A DNA stretch of 64,000 nucleotides from Methylothermaceae bacterium (GTDB lineage Bacteria; Pseudomonadota; Gammaproteobacteria; Methylococcales; Methylothermaceae). Made by a program: the position numbers and the translations under genes. The notes under the pieces are model-generated. The model was not told where the DNA came from, searched no databases, and was given only the letters and a program-made list of their open reading frames with translations. The stretch lies in assembly GCA_026981855.1 (NCBI GenBank), contig JALSIB010000009.1, positions 1 through 64,000 of the forward strand. Direction: 5' to 3'. Below are positions 55,358-63,332 of this stretch, one piece after another. How positions within the stretch are numbered: the stretch's first letter is position 1; each line of letters opens with the position of its first letter.

Positions 55358-56523
55358 AGAGACTGTGTATTCTGGGAGCGACCGGCTCCATCGGTTTGAG
55401 CACCCTGGATGTGGTGTCGCGACATCCGGAAAAATATGAAGTGGTGGCGCTCACCTGTCATCATCGGGTCGAGGAGCTGTTTCAACTGTGCTTGCGCCAT
55501 CGTCCCCGTTATGCCGTTGTGGGAGAGGAACGGTCGATTCCAGGACTGCAGGGCAGGTTGAGGGAAGCCGGGCTGCCGACCGAGGTGGTTGCAGGTACCC
55601 AGGCCCTGGTGGATGTCGCCACCTTGCCCGAAGTGGATTATGTGATGGCCGCCATCGTCGGCGCGGCCGGTCTTCTGCCCACGCTCGCCGCAGCCAGAGA
55701 AGGCAAGAGAATTCTGTTGGCCAACAAGGAGGCACTGGTGATCTCGGGGCCCATCTTCATGGATGCCGTGCGCCACTCCGGAGCGGACCTGTTGCCCATA
55801 GACAGCGAGCACAACGCCATATTTCAGTGTATGCCCGCAGGGTACCACGCGGGGAAAGATCCCGCGGCGGTGCGAAAGATATTGTTGACCGCATCGGGCG
55901 GGCCTTTCCTCAACACTCCCCTTGAGCATCTGCCCAAAGTGACGCCGGAAGAAGCGGTGGCGCATCCGAAATGGGATATGGGCAAGAAGATCTCGGTGGA
56001 TTCGGCCACCATGATGAACAAGGGCCTGGAAGTCATCGAGGCCAGCTTGCTGTTCGCCGTCCCGCCGGAACGGATACAGGTGGTGATTCATCCCCAAAGC
56101 GTGATCCATTCCCTGGTGGACTATGAGGATGGGTCGGTGCTGGCGGAACTGGGCAACCCGGACATGCGGATTCCCATCGCCTACGGTCTGGCCTGGCCGG
56201 AAAGAATCGAGTCCGGGGTCGAGCCTCTGGACTTGTTCGAAATCGCGCGGCTGGATTTTCAGCCCCCGGATCTGGCGCGTTTCCCGTGTCTTCGTCTGGC
56301 TTTCGAGGCTGCTCAAGCCGGCGGTACGGCGCCGGCACTGCTCAATGCCGCCAATGAGGTCGCGGTGGCCGCTTTCCTGGAAGGAAGGATTCCCTATACG
56401 GGCATCGCCGAGGTGATTGGCGATACACTCGACAGACTTTCTCCCACTGCTGCCGATGATCTGGACAGTGTGTTGGCTGCAGATGCCGAGGCGCGCCGGT
56501 TTGCCGAAAGCCAGATTCCCTAG
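55351..56523 (+). CDS. dxr: 1-deoxy-D-xylulose 5-phosphate reductoisomerase
   Basis: A 390-residue NADPH enzyme of the MEP isoprenoid pathway. The NADPH loop is [18 protein letters not shown] (residues 5-22). The catalytic metal site lies in [13 protein letters not shown] near 148, and the substrate loop in TASGGPF near 186. The start is probably a TTG at 55351, inside the end of cdsA, as no ATG or GTG fits the conserved N-terminus. Isoprenoid units made here serve uppS in the same group. Confidence 0.97.
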   Translation: MVKRLCILGATGSIGLSTLDVVSRHPEKYEVVALTCHHRVEELFQLCLRHRPRYAVVGEERSIPGLQGRLREAGLPTEVVAGTQALVDVATLPEVDYVMAAIVGAAGLLPTLAAAREGKRILLANKEALVISGPIFMDAVRHSGADLLPIDSEHNAIFQCMPAGYHAGKDPAAVRKILLTASGGPFLNTPLEHLPKVTPEEAVAHPKWDMGKKISVDSATMMNKGLEVIEASLLFAVPPERIQVVIHPQSVIHSLVDYEDGSVLAELGNPDMRIPIAYGLAWPERIESGVEPLDLFEIARLDFQPPDLARFPCLRLAFEAAQAGGTAPALLNAANEVAVAAFLEGRIPYTGIAEVIGDTLDRLSPTAADDLDSVLAADAEARRFAESQIP

Positions 56524-56540
56524 CCGATTCCGGAGTCATC

Positions 56541-57905
56541 ATGGAAGCCTTCGCTCATAACCTGTTCTTTTTCATCGTAGCCATAGGCGTCCTGATCACA
56601 TTCCACGAATTTGGCCATTTCTGGGTTGCGCGGAAAGCCGGTGTCAAAGTGCTGCGCTTCTCCATCGGATTCGGCCCACCCCTTTGGCGATACCGGAAAT
56701 CCCCCCACGATACCGAATTCGTGATCGCGGCGATGCCGTTGGGCGGATATGTCAGGATGGTGGATGAGCGCGAAGGCGAGGTGGCGCCTGAAGATCTGCC
56801 CTATGCCTTCAATCGTCAGCCTCTTGCCAAGCGCGTGGCGATCGTCGCGGCCGGTCCTTTGTTCAATTTGTTGCTGGCGGTATTGCTGTACTGGGTCGTT
56901 CTCATCAGCGGCGAAGCGGGACTCAGGCCCCTTGTGGCCCCCCCCCAGCCGGGAACGTTGGCCGCGCAGGCGGGCTTCCAGGAGGGGGATGAAATCCTCT
57001 CGGTGGAGGGAGAGCGGACGCCCACCTGGAATCAGGTGGTGGGGCGGCTCACCGCAGAGATGATGAAAGATCGGACGATTCGCTTCGAAGTGAAGACATC
57101 CGCCGGTGAACGAACAGTCAGAATCCTGCAGATTCCCGGGGAACTGGCCGATGATCCGGCTAAATTGGGCACCCGGCTGGGTCTCAAGCCCTGGGAGCCG
57201 CCGATTCCCGCCGTGATCCAGAGAATCGAGCCGGCAAGCCCCGCCGAACAGGCTGGACTGGAGGCGGGGGACAGAATCGTCGCCGTCAATGGGGAGAAGA
57301 TCGACGATTGGCGCCAATTGGTGGCGATCGTCAGAGAGAATCCGGGAAAGATGTTGCGCCTGGAGGTCGAACGAAACGGCAGGCGTTTGTCCTTGACCCT
57401 GATACCGGAGACGGTCGCCGGTCCCGATGGCGGGGAAAGGGGCCGTATCGGGGCTGGCGTGAAGGTTCCTGAGGGTGTGTACGAGCGAATGAAGGTGACG
57501 TATCGTTTGGGGCCCTTCGAGGCGCTGACGAGCGCTGTCGGCAGAACCGCGGAGTTCTCCTGGCTGACCTTGAAAATGATGGGGAAAATGGTGATTGGGG
57601 AAGCATCGGTCAAAAATCTCTCCGGCCCCATCAGCATCGCCCAATATGCGGGACAATCGGCGGCTTTGGGGGTGAACTATTTTCTCAAGTTTCTTGCCAT
57701 AGTGAGTATCAGTCTGGGCGTTTTGAACCTGCTGCCCATCCCCATGCTGGATGGCGGGCACCTGTTGTTCTATTTGATCGAAGGGGTTCGGGGCAGACCG
57801 CTTCCCGACGAGACGATAGCCATGGCACAACAGATAGGGATGACGATCCTGCTGGCATTGATGGCCCTGGCCTTCATCCTGGACATCCAACGGCTTTTCC
57901 ATTGA
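56541..57905 (+). CDS. rseP: Site-2 protease RseP
   Basis: A 454-residue inner membrane zinc protease that completes RseA cleavage in the sigma-E envelope-stress response. The zinc motif is HEFGH (residues 22-26) in the first helix, and the second metal region is NLLPIPMLDGGHLLFYLIEG near 393. Two tandem PDZ domains lie between (about 125-200 and 220-300; for example SPAEQAGLEAGDRIVAVNGE). Four membrane helices are expected. bamA, the usual next gene, is replaced here by dsbC. Confidence 0.96.
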   Translation: MEAFAHNLFFFIVAIGVLITFHEFGHFWVARKAGVKVLRFSIGFGPPLWRYRKSPHDTEFVIAAMPLGGYVRMVDEREGEVAPEDLPYAFNRQPLAKRVAIVAAGPLFNLLLAVLLYWVVLISGEAGLRPLVAPPQPGTLAAQAGFQEGDEILSVEGERTPTWNQVVGRLTAEMMKDRTIRFEVKTSAGERTVRILQIPGELADDPAKLGTRLGLKPWEPPIPAVIQRIEPASPAEQAGLEAGDRIVAVNGEKIDDWRQLVAIVRENPGKMLRLEVERNGRRLSLTLIPETVAGPDGGERGRIGAGVKVPEGVYERMKVTYRLGPFEALTSAVGRTAEFSWLTLKMMGKMVIGEASVKNLSGPISIAQYAGQSAALGVNYFLKFLAIVSISLGVLNLLPIPMLDGGHLLFYLIEGVRGRPLPDETIAMAQQIGMTILLALMALAFILDIQRLFH

Positions 57906-57915
57906 AGAGACACTT

Positions 57916-58626
57916 ATGAAAAAAACAGTATGGTTGATCATCCTGCTGGCGTCCTTTCCCCTCCTGGCGGAGGAGGCCGGTCAGATCGGGAAATTGCGTC
58001 AAGCACTGACAAAGTCCCTGGACGGCGCCAAAATAGACGCCATTCGGGAGTCCGAAATCGACGGGTTGTTCGAAGTCGTGATCGGTCCCAGGCTCTATTA
58101 CGTCTCCAAGGATGGCCGTTATCTGCTGCAGGGGCACCTGATCGACCTGCTCACCCGGACCGATGTCACGGAAGCCAGATTGAAACAGGCCCGCATCAAG
58201 GCGCTGGAGAATATGAGCGAGGACAAGATGATTGTCTTTTCGCCCGCCGAACCGGAGCATACGATAACGGTCTTTACCGATATAGATTGTGGCTATTGCC
58301 GCCGGTTGCATTCCCAGATCGATGAGTATCTGAAACGCGGGATCCGGGTGCGGTACATGTTTTTTCCCCGGGCGGGAAAGGATTCGGAGTCTTACGACAA
58401 AGCGGTCGCGGTATGGTGCGCCAAAGACAGGCGGAAGGCTTTGACCGGGGCCAAACAAGGGCAAGCCATCGAGATGAAGCGTTGTGACAATCCGGTGGAT
58501 GAGCATATGCGGTTGGCGCAGGATTTCGGAGTGAGCGGGACGCCGATGATCATTACCGACGGTGGGGTCGTTCTGCCGGGTTATGTGCCTCCCGATGCCC
58601 TGGAGCGATACCTCAAAGCCCAATGA
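57916..58626 (+). CDS. dsbC: Periplasmic disulfide isomerase DsbC
   Basis: A 236-residue thioredoxin-fold protein that reshuffles wrong disulfides in the periplasm. It has a signal peptide (KKTVWLIILLASFPLLA, cleavage near residue 18), an N-terminal dimerisation domain (about 20-75, with GLFEVVIGPRLYYVSKDGRY) and the catalytic CGYC at about residues 126-129 in TDIDCGYCRRLHSQ. A cis-proline follows in SGTPMIITDG near 214. A second cysteine pair (VWCAKDR and KRCDNP) matches the structural disulfide of DsbC. It overlaps cobO by four bases. Confidence 0.96.
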   Translation: MKKTVWLIILLASFPLLAEEAGQIGKLRQALTKSLDGAKIDAIRESEIDGLFEVVIGPRLYYVSKDGRYLLQGHLIDLLTRTDVTEARLKQARIKALENMSEDKMIVFSPAEPEHTITVFTDIDCGYCRRLHSQIDEYLKRGIRVRYMFFPRAGKDSESYDKAVAVWCAKDRRKALTGAKQGQAIEMKRCDNPVDEHMRLAQDFGVSGTPMIITDGGVVLPGYVPPDALERYLKAQ

Positions 58627-59153
58627 TCTTGGGTCGCCGGGGCCGGGTGCTGGTCCATACCGGAGAGGGTAAAGGTAAGTCATCCAGTGCCTTTGGAACG
58701 GCATTTCGCGCTGCGGGCTGGGGAATGCGGGTATGCGTGATCCAGTTCATCAAGGGCCAGTGGCAGACCGGCGAACAGCGTGCCGCAGAGCGTTTTGACA
58801 ATCTGGAATGGCACGCATTGGGGGATGGTTTCACCTGGGATACCAAGAACCCCGAGCAGGATCGTCGAACGACCCGGCGGATCTGGCGATTCAGCCAGGA
58901 GAAGATCGAGAGCGAAGCGTACGATCTGGTGGTGCTCGACGAAATCAATTATTGTTGTGGCTATGGCTGGCTCAGCGGAGAGGAGGTCGCGGCGTTCATC
59001 CGTGGGCGCAAAGCTGCCTGGGTGCATTTGATCTTGACGGGGAGAAAGGCGCCCCGGGAAGTGGTCGAAGTGGCCGACACCGTTACCGAAATGCGGCTGG
59101 TCAAACATGCCTTCGACCAAGGCATTGTGGCTCAGAAGGGGATCGAATTTTAA
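58623..59153 (+). CDS. cobO: Corrinoid adenosyltransferase (CobO/BtuR)
   Basis: A 176-residue enzyme that transfers the adenosyl group of ATP to cob(I)alamin. The P-loop is HTGEGKGKSSSAFGTAFRAA near residue 12. Typical motifs are VCVIQFIKGQW near 37 and LVVLDEINYCCGYGWLSGEE near 101. The canonical N-terminal arm seen in some BtuR proteins is missing, which suits a short CobO. Coupling to dsbC by a four-base overlap is probably an operon accident. Confidence 0.95.
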   Translation: MILGRRGRVLVHTGEGKGKSSSAFGTAFRAAGWGMRVCVIQFIKGQWQTGEQRAAERFDNLEWHALGDGFTWDTKNPEQDRRTTRRIWRFSQEKIESEAYDLVVLDEINYCCGYGWLSGEEVAAFIRGRKAAWVHLILTGRKAPREVVEVADTVTEMRLVKHAFDQGIVAQKGIEF

Positions 59154-59156
59154 TCC

Positions 59157-60203
59157 ATGTCGGTGTGGTGGCTGGTGGACGACAGGCCCGGCAATCTGAC
59201 TCAGTCCTCAGGATTGCTGGATGCCTTGAAGCTTCCATACCAATGCAAGCACTTGAATTTCGGTATCATCCCGGCTTCCGGGAATGTTTGCCGTACCCGC
59301 TTCCCGGAACTGGCGCCTCCCTGGCCGAGGCTGTTGATCACCACCGGAGGGCGTACGGCCTTGCCTGCGGAGTGGGTCAAAAAGCAAAGTGGCGGAATGA
59401 CGAAGGTCGTCATGCTCGGGCGCAAGGGTGCGCGCAGACTGCTGAGCTTTGATGCCGTGGTGGTGCCTTTCTATGCCAGATTGCCGAAACGGGACAATCT
59501 CATCGAAACCCTCCTTCCCCTGTGCCGGGTGAACACGCGATCATTGCGTCAGGCGGCCATGCAATGTCCTGGCCTCCTGAGCAGCGCCGATAAGCCCCGG
59601 GTCGTGGTTCTTGTCGGCGGTCACAGTGGGCGTTTTCTTTGGAATACGGAAATCGCCTTGCAAATGGCGAAGGATTTGTCCCAGTGGGTCGCCACCCAAG
59701 GCGGCTCGCTTACGCTGATTGCGAGCCGCCGCACCGGTGAGGAGGAAACGGCGGCCCTGGCGCGTGGATTGAGTGGCAAGGGAACATTGATTGCCTGGAA
59801 ACCTGGCGTGAGCGTGCCTTATTTGTCTTATCTGGCTGCCGCCGATGTGCTGGTGGTGACCGGCGACAGTGAATCGATGCTGGCCGAGGCGCTGGCCACC
59901 TCCTCTCCCGTATATCTCTACAGGTTGCCCGAACTGACGGTTACGGCCAAGAAAAGATATAAGACGATATGGCGAGTGACGCTTTATTCTTTTTTGAAAA
60001 AACGGGAGGAGTATGCCAAGTGGATACATGAAGGAAGGGTACTGCCCCCCCCGCGGGACTATGCCGCGTTACATGAAAAACTGGAAGGGTTGGGCCGGTT
60101 GCGCTACTTCTTCCCTGCTGTGGAGCTGGTGACGGCCAAGCGGCGCCCCCTCAACGAGGCGGAGGGTGTGGCCGCCGAGCTGCGCCGCCGCGGGGTGATT
60201 TGA
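59157..60203 (+). CDS. ELM1-family (DUF1022) protein
   Basis: A 348-residue protein of the family named after plant mitochondrial fission factor ELM1. The start VWWLVDDRPGNLTQSSGLLD fits the family's G-x-x-x-Q motif. A central VVVLVGGHSGRFLWNTE (about residues 149-165) and a later SYLAAADVLVVTGDSESMLA and YLYRLPEL look like the two halves of a GT-B glycosyltransferase fold, so a nucleotide-sugar or lipid-linked sugar role is plausible. No bacterial member has a firmly known function. It starts three bases after cobO and ends 13 bases from the convergent nucleotidyltransferase gene. Confidence 0.82.
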   Translation: MSVWWLVDDRPGNLTQSSGLLDALKLPYQCKHLNFGIIPASGNVCRTRFPELAPPWPRLLITTGGRTALPAEWVKKQSGGMTKVVMLGRKGARRLLSFDAVVVPFYARLPKRDNLIETLLPLCRVNTRSLRQAAMQCPGLLSSADKPRVVVLVGGHSGRFLWNTEIALQMAKDLSQWVATQGGSLTLIASRRTGEEETAALARGLSGKGTLIAWKPGVSVPYLSYLAAADVLVVTGDSESMLAEALATSSPVYLYRLPELTVTAKKRYKTIWRVTLYSFLKKREEYAKWIHEGRVLPPPRDYAALHEKLEGLGRLRYFFPAVELVTAKRRPLNEAEGVAAELRRRGVI

Positions 60204-60216
60204 AGGGGGGTGGAAA

Positions 60217-60996
60217 TCAGCGGGTGCCGGTATGGATCGCCTTTGCATCCCCCCAATATTCCGTTCCCCAGTTCCAGGCCGCGATCATGGATTCGGCATG
60301 TTTCAGGTCCAATGGATAATCGACCTCGGCCCAGTCGAGCCCTTCCACCGATGCGGTCCATACCGCCCGGGTTTCATTGGCGATCTGATCGATGACAGAC
60401 AGATACCATCTTTCCAGCGCCACCGGCTCCTGCATACAACGTTCGATGGTGGCGCGAAAGATCCGGGCACCTTCGGAATCGAAGCGAATCATACCGATGG
60501 ATTCGCCATCTACCTGTTCCAGGGGAAGTTTTTTGCCGATCGACAGCAATCGCTCGTCGTCGAGAATGAGCTTCATGTCGTCCTCGTCGTAATGAGGCTT
60601 GTGATCCCGCGCCAGAGTGATGGGGTGTTGTCCGCCCGAAAGCAGCCGTTGCGCCACCGAAGGTTCGAACAAAGTGTCGCCATTGATCAGCAGGAAATCC
60701 CCCGCGAAGTGTTCCCGCACCATCCAGCAACTGGCCAGATTGTCGGCAACTTCGAAAAAGGGATTGAAAACGACATCGACAGCGCCTTTCCCGTAGCGGT
60801 TGTCCAGCAGGTCGTGAACCTTGTCGGCCTTGTATCCGGTCACCACGACAATCTCGTCGACAGCGTTTTCCCTGAGGGCGTCAATCTGCCATTCGATGAG
60901 GGTCTTGCCCTCGATACGCAAGGTGCATTTGGGCCTTTCCGCGGTGAGAGGCAAAAGCCGGGAACCCTGTCCGGCGCTGAGAATGATGGCTTTCAT
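60217..60996 (-). CDS. Sugar- or polyol-phosphate nucleotidyltransferase
   Basis: A 259-residue nucleotidyltransferase started at ATG 60996, with AAGGAAG six bases before. The nucleotide loop is MKAIILSAGQGSRLLPLTAE followed by RPKC; LINGDTLFEP near residue 105 holds a metal-binding Asp, and the DLDW-like LDWAEVDYPLDLKHAESM near 222 the second. The closest families I know are the LicC/phosphocholine- and inositol-phosphate-cytidylyltransferases, so the product may be a CDP-alcohol. That would suit the divergent CDP-alcohol phosphatidyltransferase next door. The substrate cannot be read from the sequence. Confidence 0.85.
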   Translation of the reverse strand: MKAIILSAGQGSRLLPLTAERPKCTLRIEGKTLIEWQIDALRENAVDEIVVVTGYKADKVHDLLDNRYGKGAVDVVFNPFFEVADNLASCWMVREHFAGDFLLINGDTLFEPSVAQRLLSGGQHPITLARDHKPHYDEDDMKLILDDERLLSIGKKLPLEQVDGESIGMIRFDSEGARIFRATIERCMQEPVALERWYLSVIDQIANETRAVWTASVEGLDWAEVDYPLDLKHAESMIAAWNWGTEYWGDAKAIHTGTR

Positions 60997-61235
60997 GGTG
61001 CTTCCTTGAAATATGGTTGACTGTTTTGCGTTGCTGTCGGGCAACAGCAATTTCAAATTCTGATTTTTTTGTTGTTTGCGCTAATATCCTGTCGATTGTG
61101 ACAGAATTATGACTTTCTGTTGAGAGAGAATATATAAAATGTTGCTCGAGCACAAGCAGCCATAGGTAAAATTGTTGCTTTTTGACAAATCGGCCTGCAG
61201 GGCCATCGATGAAATTTCACAAGAGGTGCGAGGAG
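60997..61235. other. Divergent control region of the lipid-headgroup genes
   Basis: This AT-rich gap separates the nucleotidyltransferase (leftward) from the CDP-alcohol transferase (rightward). It holds a hairpin at 61031-61050 (TTGCTGT, ACAGCAA) in the leader of the leftward gene and the inverted repeat listed separately. A rightward promoter may be ATGACT at 61109-61114 with TATAAA at 61133-61138. Confidence 0.5.
61101..61120. promoter_or_regulatory. Inverted repeat, possible operator
   Basis: ACAGAA and TTCTGT face each other across eight bases. The right arm overlaps the proposed -35 box of the CDP-alcohol transferase gene, so a repressor or activator could act on one or both divergent genes here. 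Confidence 0.4.
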
Positions 61236-62456
61236 ATGCCTGTTTATTACCGGATTGTCGGAGCCGATACCCTGCCCATATGGGGATTGAGTCAAACTCA
61301 GAGAACTGCCAGGGTTTTGACCAAACTGCTTCAGGATGAGAAAGAGAAGCCCGAAATCTGGCCGGAGGATCCTGGTTCTTCAATCGACAGCGAAGGGGTT
61401 TTGTTGCTTCGTGCCGATTATCTGGTCGATGAACGGGTCATCGCCGGTCTGGTCAAGGGAGGAGAGATAAACCGTGTGGTGGAGAAAAACGGCGTTCCGA
61501 TCGTCGCCTGGGTCGCTCCCGGGCAGGTGAAGGCGGCGGAGAAGCTGCTTTCCGGCGGGCAGCAGAGCGAGGGTTCGGTATTGACCAGGGAGCCGCTGGA
61601 AAACATGGGGGCCGCCGTTTTGCGCAAACTGCGCAAGGTTTCTCCCCCCTTCGCCCTTTTGGTGACGCGGGACACGGTCAGGCAGGTGGAACATCATCTT
61701 TTCAATGAGGCCTACAAGGGCATCACCGACCTGGTGACCAAGTGGGTGTGGCCCAGGCCCGCCGAACAGGTGGTGCGTTTCTGCGTCAGGCATGGCATCC
61801 GTCCCAATCATGTCACGGCGATGAGTTGGATACTGGCCATCTTTGCCGGAATTTTGTTCTATCGGGGGTTTTTGTGGCCGGGTTTGTTGCTGGGCTGGAT
61901 CATGACGTTCTTGGATACCGTGGATGGCAAGCTGGCCCGGGTGACGGTGGATTCCAGTCCGTTCGGCCATTTGTTCGATCATGTCCTGGATTTGATTCAC
62001 CCCCCCTTGTGGTATCTGGCCTGGGGATTGGGGTTGTCCCATTATCAGCCGCTTTTGCTCATGCTGCCGGTCATGCAGGCTTTCTGGCTGCTGTTGGCCG
62101 CCTACGTCGGGGGGCGGGTGGTAGAAGCAGTGTTCAAGAAATTCGTTGCCGGTTTCAGCATTTTCACCTGGCGACCTGCCGACTCCATCAACCGCCTGAT
62201 TACTGCACGGCGCAATCCCTGCCTGATTTTGCTGACGCTCAGCCTGATCGCCGGCAGGCCGGATCTCGGCTTTGAGGCGGTCACCTTGTGGACAATCTTT
62301 TCCACCTTGTTTCTCCTGCTTCGATTGGGAGAAGCGATTTACCGCAAGAAAGCGGGCAGTCCTCTTCAATCGTGGCTGGATCGGATCGACCCGAAACGGG
62401 CCCGGGGGGTCGAGCGCTGGTTCATCACCCCGGCCGGGAAAGGCCCGGCAGACTGA
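61236..62456 (+). CDS. CDP-alcohol phosphatidyltransferase with N-terminal degenerate nucleotidyltransferase-like domain
   Basis: A 406-residue protein started at ATG 61236 (MPVYYRIVGADTLPIWGLSQ); ATG 61209 is a close alternative. The C-terminal half is a membrane CDP-alcohol transferase with the full motif D-G-x2-A-R-x8-G-x3-D-x3-D in DTVDGKLARVTVDSSPFGHL and FDHVLD (about residues 228-252) and about six helices. The N-terminal 170 residues look like a nucleotidyltransferase fold (GLSQTQRTARVL, then VLLLRADYLVDERVIAGLVK) but lack the G-x-G-x-R and GD loops. The family therefore resembles fused IPCT/DIPPS enzymes that make inositol phospholipids, with the transferase half inactive and supplied by the neighbouring gene. 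Head-group unknown. Confidence 0.8.
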   Translation: MPVYYRIVGADTLPIWGLSQTQRTARVLTKLLQDEKEKPEIWPEDPGSSIDSEGVLLLRADYLVDERVIAGLVKGGEINRVVEKNGVPIVAWVAPGQVKAAEKLLSGGQQSEGSVLTREPLENMGAAVLRKLRKVSPPFALLVTRDTVRQVEHHLFNEAYKGITDLVTKWVWPRPAEQVVRFCVRHGIRPNHVTAMSWILAIFAGILFYRGFLWPGLLLGWIMTFLDTVDGKLARVTVDSSPFGHLFDHVLDLIHPPLWYLAWGLGLSHYQPLLLMLPVMQAFWLLLAAYVGGRVVEAVFKKFVAGFSIFTWRPADSINRLITARRNPCLILLTLSLIAGRPDLGFEAVTLWTIFSTLFLLLRLGEAIYRKKAGSPLQSWLDRIDPKRARGVERWFITPAGKGPAD

Positions 62457-62459
62457 GCG

Positions 62460-63332
62460 TTATTGCGCCTTTTGTGTGGTAAGGATTCTGGCGACGGGGC
62501 TGCCCAGTTTCAGCTTGTCGCCGGGGGCGCGTGGCAACCACTCCACCGCCCCTTGGGGAAACAGCAGGATGACGGTGGAACCCATGTTGAAGCGGCCCAT
62601 CTCCTCCCCCTTGCCCAGCTCGACTTTTCCCGAGGGATAATGCCACGACTGCAGCGTAGGCCGTGTCGGTGGCGTGACCACGCCATGCCAGACGGTTTCT
62701 ATGCTGGCCACCAGCAACGCGCCCACCAGCACCATGGCCATGGGGCCGGCTTCGGTGTCGAACAGGCACGCCACCCTTTCGTTTCGGGCGAACAGGTTTT
62801 CCACCGCTTCGGTCGTGGCGGGATTGACGCTGAAAAGACGCCCTGGAATATGGATCATCCGTCTCAAGGAGCCGGTGACGGGCATGTGGATTCGATGATA
62901 GTCGCGGGGTGACAAGTACAGGGTGGTGAATTCGCCATCCTCGAACCGGCTTGCCAGCTCCGGGTCGCCGAGCAAGGCGGCGGCCGAATAATCTCTGCCT
63001 TTGGCTTGAATCAACCATTGTGAGGTGAGGGCGCCCATCTGGCTGATGGTGCCATCCACCGGGCTGACGATGCTTCCCGGCTCTTCGTCGATGGGCCTGA
63101 TTCCAGGCTTCAATGGCCGGGTGAAGAAGTCGTTGAAAGAGGGGTAAGCAGTTGGCTCGCCGACCGCGGCTTCGCCCATGTCGATGTCGAATTTCAGGAC
63201 GAACAGGCGGATGAGGAGATCCTTGACCCAGGGGACTTTGCAGTGGGTCAGCTTTCCCACCAATCTGGAAAGTGCGTGGTGGGGCAGTGGATACTGCCAC
63301 AATGCGAATAAGGATTGTTTCAAGGTGGGCAT
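62460..63332 (-). CDS. psd: Phosphatidylserine decarboxylase proenzyme
   Basis: A 290-residue enzyme that makes phosphatidylethanolamine from the product of PssA. It self-cleaves at the Gly-Ser bond of the GST motif, seen here as F-N-M-G-S-T-V-I-L-L-F (near residue 250) where most proteobacteria have L-G-S-T. Further motifs are SFNDFFTRPLKPGIRPID near 65, DGTISQMG near 93 and YHRIHMPVTGSL near 147. It overlaps the upstream kinase gene by 13 bases and converges on the CDP-alcohol transferase gene with a three-base gap. Confidence 0.96.
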   Translation of the reverse strand: MPTLKQSLFALWQYPLPHHALSRLVGKLTHCKVPWVKDLLIRLFVLKFDIDMGEAAVGEPTAYPSFNDFFTRPLKPGIRPIDEEPGSIVSPVDGTISQMGALTSQWLIQAKGRDYSAAALLGDPELASRFEDGEFTTLYLSPRDYHRIHMPVTGSLRRMIHIPGRLFSVNPATTEAVENLFARNERVACLFDTEAGPMAMVLVGALLVASIETVWHGVVTPPTRPTLQSWHYPSGKVELGKGEEMGRFNMGSTVILLFPQGAVEWLPRAPGDKLKLGSPVARILTTQKAQ

